Shown piece by piece: positions 7,354 to 10,371 of a stretch of 10,371 nt of DNA (its first letter is position 1; each line of letters begins with the position of its first letter). This stretch comes from Candidatus Sulfopaludibacter sp. SbA3 (lineage in GTDB: Bacteria > Acidobacteriota > Terriglobia > 20CM-2-55-15). Location: positions 1-10,371 of the forward strand of contig CAMAWS010000072.1 of NCBI GenBank assembly GCA_945861845.1, written 5' to 3'. Position numbers and translations under genes: made by a program. The notes beneath the pieces were generated by a model. The model did no database searches, had not been told where the DNA came from, and worked only from the letters and a program-made list of their open reading frames with translations.

Positions 7354-9063
7354 TTGGCACTCGAAGATAAGTATACAGATGAGGTACAAAAATTAATCGA
7401 TATCGGGAAAGAGAAGGGTTACCTCCTTTACGACGAGGTAAGCGATCTCCTGCCGCCCGAGATCAGTGCCTCGGCTGAAGACCTCGACGATCTCTTTTCG
7501 GCGTTCGGCACTGCCGGTATTGAAGTCATTGATACCGAAGACCAGACGTTTGGCGCCCTCGACAAGGTTCCGGGCGAGAAGAAGTTCGAGGCCGAAGAAG
7601 GAGCCGACCCCGTTGAACTCGACCTCACGCCAGGCGCACTCGAGAAAACCAATGACCCCGTTCGCATGTACCTGCGCGAAATGGGAACGGTTCCCCTGCT
7701 GACGCGAGACGGTGAAGTCGAAATAGCGAAACGAATCGAGCGCGGCCAATTGACGGTATTGAAGTCATTGTCGCGGTCTCCGGTCATCGTTCGCGAGATT
7801 ATCTCGATAGGCGACCAGCTGAGAAAAGATCCAAGCATCATCAAGGACATCCTGCAGTTCAGCGATGAAGAACTGACTGACGAGAAGGTTGAAGAGAAGC
7901 ATCAGGAGACGCTCGCCACTATCGACCTGATAAACAAGACCTATAAGAAGGTCCAGCAACTGCGGGCAAAGCTGGATACAACCGCGAAGTCGCAGAAGAA
8001 ACCATATCGGCGGGCTGCATGGAGCCTGGGACGAAACCGCGTCTTCCTGTCGCAGCTTGTGCGGTCGCTCGAGTTTTCAAACTTCGAAAAGATCCGGTTG
8101 ATGGGCCACATGAAGCAGACCGTCGACAAGGTGCGGCCCCTCGAACAGGAGCTAGGGCGCCTGGAGCGGAAAGCCGACCACACGAAGAAGGATTTCCGAA
8201 AGAACGTCCTGAAGGAGATCCGTGTCGTCAGAGCGAAGATCGGGCTCATCGAGGTCGAAACCAAATCCACTGCGCTGGAGTTAAAGAGGACCCTTCAGAC
8301 GATCGTCCAAGGGCAGATCCAGGCGGAAATCGCAAAGCGGGAACTCGTCGAAGCCAACCTCCGCCTGGTTGTTTCGATCGCAAAAAAGTATACCAATCGC
8401 GGTCTCCAGTTTCTGGACCTGATCCAGGAAGGCAATATCGGCTTGATGAAAGCCGTCGACAAGTTCGAATATCGCCGCGGATACAAGTTCTCAACCTACG
8501 CGACATGGTGGATCCGCCAGGCCATCACCCGCGCGATTGCCGATCAGGCGCGCACGATCCGCATCCCGGTGCACATGATCGAAACGATCAACAAGTTGAT
8601 ACGCACGTCGCGGGCGCTGGTGCAGGAGCTTGGCCGCGAGCCGACGAGCGAGGAAATCGCGAAGCGCATGGATATACCGGTTTCGAAAGTGCGCAAAGTG
8701 CTGAAGATCGCGCAGGAGCCGATCTCACTGGAGACGCCGATCGGCGAGGAAGAAGACTCGCATCTTGGCGATTTCATCGAAGACCGGGGCGTTGTCTCGC
8801 CGGCCGATGCCGTGATCAATATCAACCTGAAAGAAATGACAGAGCACGTTCTAAACACGCTTACTCCGCGGGAGGAACGCGTCATCAAGATGCGCTTCGG
8901 CCTTGAGGACGGTACGGAACATACGCTCGAAGAGGTGGGCCAGAACTTCGCAGTCACTCGTGAACGCATCCGGCAGATCGAGGCCAAGGCGCTTCGGAAG
9001 CTTCGTCATCCCAGCCGTAGCCGCAGGCTGCGGGCGTTCCTCGACGGGACGGGCAGGGATTAG
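7354..9063 (+). CDS. rpoD: Primary sigma factor RpoD (sigma70/SigA)
   Basis: A 569-residue protein from TTG 7354 (573 if TTG 7342 were used). It directs RNA polymerase to housekeeping promoters. Region 1.1 is present ([20 protein letters not shown]), so this is a primary rather than an alternative sigma factor. Region 1.2 begins at about residue 101 ([20 protein letters not shown]). A charged, non-conserved region of about 200 residues follows, as in other full-length sigma70 proteins. Region 2 starts near 329 ([37 protein letters not shown]) and runs through the -10-binding and melting segment ([15 protein letters not shown]). Region 3 follows, with [20 protein letters not shown] as the 3.2 segment. 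Region 4 ends the protein with the -35-binding helix-turn-helix ([20 protein letters not shown], starting at about 524). It is downstream of dnaG and is followed 10 nt later by an intrinsic terminator. Confidence 0.98.
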   Translation: MALEDKYTDEVQKLIDIGKEKGYLLYDEVSDLLPPEISASAEDLDDLFSAFGTAGIEVIDTEDQTFGALDKVPGEKKFEAEEGADPVELDLTPGALEKTNDPVRMYLREMGTVPLLTRDGEVEIAKRIERGQLTVLKSLSRSPVIVREIISIGDQLRKDPSIIKDILQFSDEELTDEKVEEKHQETLATIDLINKTYKKVQQLRAKLDTTAKSQKKPYRRAAWSLGRNRVFLSQLVRSLEFSNFEKIRLMGHMKQTVDKVRPLEQELGRLERKADHTKKDFRKNVLKEIRVVRAKIGLIEVETKSTALELKRTLQTIVQGQIQAEIAKRELVEANLRLVVSIAKKYTNRGLQFLDLIQEGNIGLMKAVDKFEYRRGYKFSTYATWWIRQAITRAIADQARTIRIPVHMIETINKLIRTSRALVQELGREPTSEEIAKRMDIPVSKVRKVLKIAQEPISLETPIGEEEDSHLGDFIEDRGVVSPADAVININLKEMTEHVLNTLTPREERVIKMRFGLEDGTEHTLEEVGQNFAVTRERIRQIEAKALRKLRHPSRSRRLRAFLDGTGRD

Positions 9064-9073
9064 GGTAATATTG

Positions 9074-9107
9074 AAGCCGCGAACCTGGTTCGCGGCTTTA
9101 CTTTTTT
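9074..9107 (+). terminator. Intrinsic terminator after rpoD
   Basis: A perfect 11-bp stem (9074-9084 with 9088-9098, GC-rich) closes a 3-nt loop and is followed by TTAC and a six-T run ending at 9107. This is a textbook rho-independent terminator for the dnaG-rpoD transcript. Its T-run stops 1 nt before the tRNA begins. Confidence 0.92.
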
Positions 9108-9108
9108 G

Positions 9109-9182
9109 GGGCCCATAGCTCAGTTGGTTAGAGCTCCCGGCTCATAACCGGGCTGTCGTAGGTTCAAGTCCTACTGGGCCCA
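9109..9182 (+). tRNA. tRNA with CAT anticodon (elongator Met or lysidine-modified Ile2)
   Basis: A 74-nt cloverleaf without encoded CCA. The acceptor stem is 9109-9115 with 9175-9181 (7 bp, all Watson-Crick), then discriminator A at 9182. The D stem is 9118-9121 with 9131-9134. The anticodon stem is 9136-9140 with 9148-9152, loop CTCATAA, anticodon CAT at 9143-9145. The variable loop is 9153-9157, and the T stem is 9158-9162 with 9170-9174, loop TTCAAGT. A paired first acceptor position and no GGG/CCC stack beside the anticodon loop argue against initiator tRNA. C at acceptor positions 4 and 5, pairing with G, and close resemblance to remembered Ile-CAT genes favour Ile2, whose C34 is converted to lysidine by TilS. 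No dedicated promoter is visible; one would have to overlap the rpoD terminator. Confidence 0.96.
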
Positions 9183-9190
9183 TTCTTAAA

Positions 9191-9922
9191 ATGAATTCTG
9201 ATCTTAAGCAACTCATTCGGCTTCAGGCGATCGATCTCTCCATACTGGAACTCCGGGGCAGGACCGACAAGTTCCCGGGCATCTCGAAAGCCCTCGATGA
9301 AAAACTACGCTCGGCTACCGCCGGTCTCGATGCTTCCAGGGAAAGTGTGAAGGAGAATCAGGCTACGCGGAAGAAACTCGAGGGCGAAGTCACTTCCATT
9401 GAAGGAAAGATTTCGAAATACCGCGAACAGATGTTGTCCGTGAAGACGAATGTCGAATACAAGAGTCTCCAGAACGAGATCGAGCATGCGCAGGCAGGAA
9501 TCCGCAAGGTGGAAGACGAAATTCTCAACCTGATGATGAACGCGGAATCGCTGCAGGCCGAGATCAAGACCGGGGAAGCCCGGTTAAAAGAAGATCAGCA
9601 GATGGTCCAGGCCGAGCGCAAGAAGCTGGAGGAAGTAAACAAGAACGATCTGACGGCGATTGAGTCCTGCCTCAAGGAGCGCAAGGAGATCGAAGCCGGA
9701 GTATCCGGCGATCTGATTGCACGCTACGATCGCGTGCGGAAGTTCCGCGGCGGAGCCGGGGTCGCTCCCGCGCGCAACTACGTCTGCGAATTATGCCAGG
9801 TTCGCATCCGTCCCCAGGTTTTCCAGGAAATCAGCAAGAACGACCAGATCATTGCCTGTGACGCCTGCCAACGCATCCTCTACAATCCCGATAATCTCGA
9901 TCATCCATTTGAAGTGGCATAG
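9191..9922 (+). CDS. Coiled-coil C4-type zinc-ribbon protein (DUF164/CT398-like)
   Basis: A 243-residue protein, normal for the family. Residues about 1-185 are strongly helical and charged with heptad character, the long coiled-coil hairpin of the CT398/HP0958 fold. The C-terminal zinc ribbon has C199-x2-C202 and C223-x2-C226 (YVCELCQVRI, IIACDACQRILY). Studied relatives bind sigma54 or flagellar mRNA (HP0958) or type III secretion components (CT398), but most members, including this one, have no assigned role. The start MNSDLKQLIRLQAIDL is the usual family N-terminus. The ATG is only 8 nt past the mature tRNA 3' end, and no Shine-Dalgarno is present. The RNase H gene follows after 3 nt, so the two are probably co-translated. 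The same neighbour pair occurs in mycobacteria (Rv2229c-Rv2228c). Confidence 0.92.
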   Translation: MNSDLKQLIRLQAIDLSILELRGRTDKFPGISKALDEKLRSATAGLDASRESVKENQATRKKLEGEVTSIEGKISKYREQMLSVKTNVEYKSLQNEIEHAQAGIRKVEDEILNLMMNAESLQAEIKTGEARLKEDQQMVQAERKKLEEVNKNDLTAIESCLKERKEIEAGVSGDLIARYDRVRKFRGGAGVAPARNYVCELCQVRIRPQVFQEISKNDQIIACDACQRILYNPDNLDHPFEVA

Positions 9923-9925
9923 ACA

Positions 9926-10339
9926 ATGAAGCTGGAGGCCTACATCGATGGAGGCTCGCGGGGAAATCCCGGTGAAGCCGGACTCGGTGTTCATGTTCCC
10001 GGCGTTGTTGGCCTTGCCGAATACCTCGGGGTCGGAACGAATAACTACGCCGAGTACTCTGCGCTGATCGCCGCGCTACGCCTGGCCGTCTTTCTCCGCT
10101 GCGAAGACTTCACGGTTTACGCCGACTCGGAACTCGTCGTGAAGCAGATTCGGGGCGAGTATCAGGTCAAGAACGAAAACATCCGCCTTCTCTTCGATGC
10201 CGCGAAGCGCTGGATAAAACTCATTCCGATTTTCGCCATTCACCACGTCCGCCGCGAACAGAACAAGGAAGCCGACAAGCTCGCCAATCTTGCCATGGAC
10301 GGCCGCCGCAATTCGGTGAAGTGGGAGAACAAGCTATAA
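9926..10339 (+). CDS. Ribonuclease HI family protein
   Basis: A 137-residue RNase H domain that would cleave the RNA strand of RNA/DNA hybrids. All four catalytic acidic residues are present: D8 (YIDGGSRGNPG), E43 (NNYAEYSAL), D67 (YADSELVVKQI) and D117 (NKEADKLANLA). H107 in HHVRREQ precedes the last motif. The segment between D67 and D117 is short, so the basic handle that helps E. coli RNase HI bind substrate is missing, as in Sulfolobus tokodaii-type and Rv2228c-type enzymes. The protein has no fused phosphatase domain, unlike Rv2228c. It starts 3 nt after the stop of the zinc-ribbon gene with no clear Shine-Dalgarno, which suggests translational coupling. The substrate could include Okazaki primers or R-loops; which is not shown by sequence. 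Confidence 0.93.
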   Translation: MKLEAYIDGGSRGNPGEAGLGVHVPGVVGLAEYLGVGTNNYAEYSALIAALRLAVFLRCEDFTVYADSELVVKQIRGEYQVKNENIRLLFDAAKRWIKLIPIFAIHHVRREQNKEADKLANLAMDGRRNSVKWENKL

Positions 10340-10349
10340 TCTCCGGACC

Positions 10350-10371
10350 ATGTCCGATCAAAGCTACAACC
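10350..10371 (+). CDS. Possible start of a further gene, truncated by the window
   Basis: An ATG 10 nt after the RNase H stop opens a frame (MSDQSYN) that runs to the window edge. Seven codons cannot identify a product. There is no Shine-Dalgarno, but same-strand tight spacing suits an operon continuation. An exact TATAAT at 10335-10340 lies just upstream, without a convincing -35. Confidence 0.35.

Noticed and set aside
7334..7396. Small ATG frame (20 codons) overlapping the rpoD start
   Set aside because: There is no ribosome site for this ATG and the GGAGG fits the rpoD TTG; no evidence that it is translated as a leader peptide.
8019..8906. Plus-strand open frame of 295 codons in another frame of rpoD
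   Set aside because: It is fully contained in conserved rpoD sequence, with low-complexity Arg/Gly/Pro-rich translation typical of a shadow frame.
9109..9182. Initiator tRNA-fMet
   Set aside because: The first acceptor pair is G-C instead of mismatched, and the anticodon stem lacks the three consecutive G-C pairs next to the loop.
1..10371. CRISPR arrays, insertion sequences, phage or defence genes
   Set aside because: No regularly spaced repeats, transposase, integrase, nuclease-defence or toxin-antitoxin motif was found by reading both strands.

Overview
This is a chromosomal window of moderately high GC from a bacterium, and almost all of it is coding. The housekeeping core (dnaG followed by rpoD, a CAT-anticodon tRNA, a DUF164 zinc-ribbon gene, an RNase H gene) and a large secreted protein made of IPT/TIG and other beta-sandwich units fit an uncultured Acidobacteriota-like genome. 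That assignment comes from remembered family patterns, not a database search, and is tentative.

Layout. (1) 1-940, minus: the start of a Ppx/GppA-type phosphatase, which runs off the left edge. (2) 1039-1437, plus: a small PPOX-class split-barrel flavoprotein, probably F420- or FMN-binding. It is divergent from ppx, and the two predicted -35 boxes overlap. (3) 1438-1524: a convergent gap holding a strong palindrome (1488-1515). (4) 1525-4635, minus: a 1036-residue secreted multidomain protein of unknown function. (5) 4636-4785: a divergent promoter region. (6) 4786-5418, plus: an RpiB/LacAB-family isomerase with a roughly 60-residue N-terminal extension and Asp where the classical catalytic Cys would be. 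(7) 5528-9063, plus: dnaG and rpoD, the core of the macromolecular-synthesis operon, ending in a clear intrinsic terminator. (8) 9109-9182: a tRNA with anticodon CAT, one nucleotide beyond the terminator T-run. (9) 9191-10339, plus: the zinc-ribbon coiled-coil protein and a handle-less RNase HI, 3 nt apart. (10) 10350 onwards: the possible start of another gene.

How the genes relate. DnaG makes replication primers and RpoD is the main sigma factor; their pairing is ancient. The zinc-ribbon/RNase H pair also recurs across distant phyla. The tRNA lies between these blocks, leaving only 8 nt between its mature 3' end and the next start codon, so tRNA processing and mRNA 5'-end formation are probably linked.

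I see no mobile element, CRISPR array, phage gene or defence system. The observations most worth checking are the atypical RpiB active site with its extension, the terminator-tRNA-mRNA junction, the Ile2-versus-Met identity of the tRNA, the palindrome, and the uncharacterised secreted protein.
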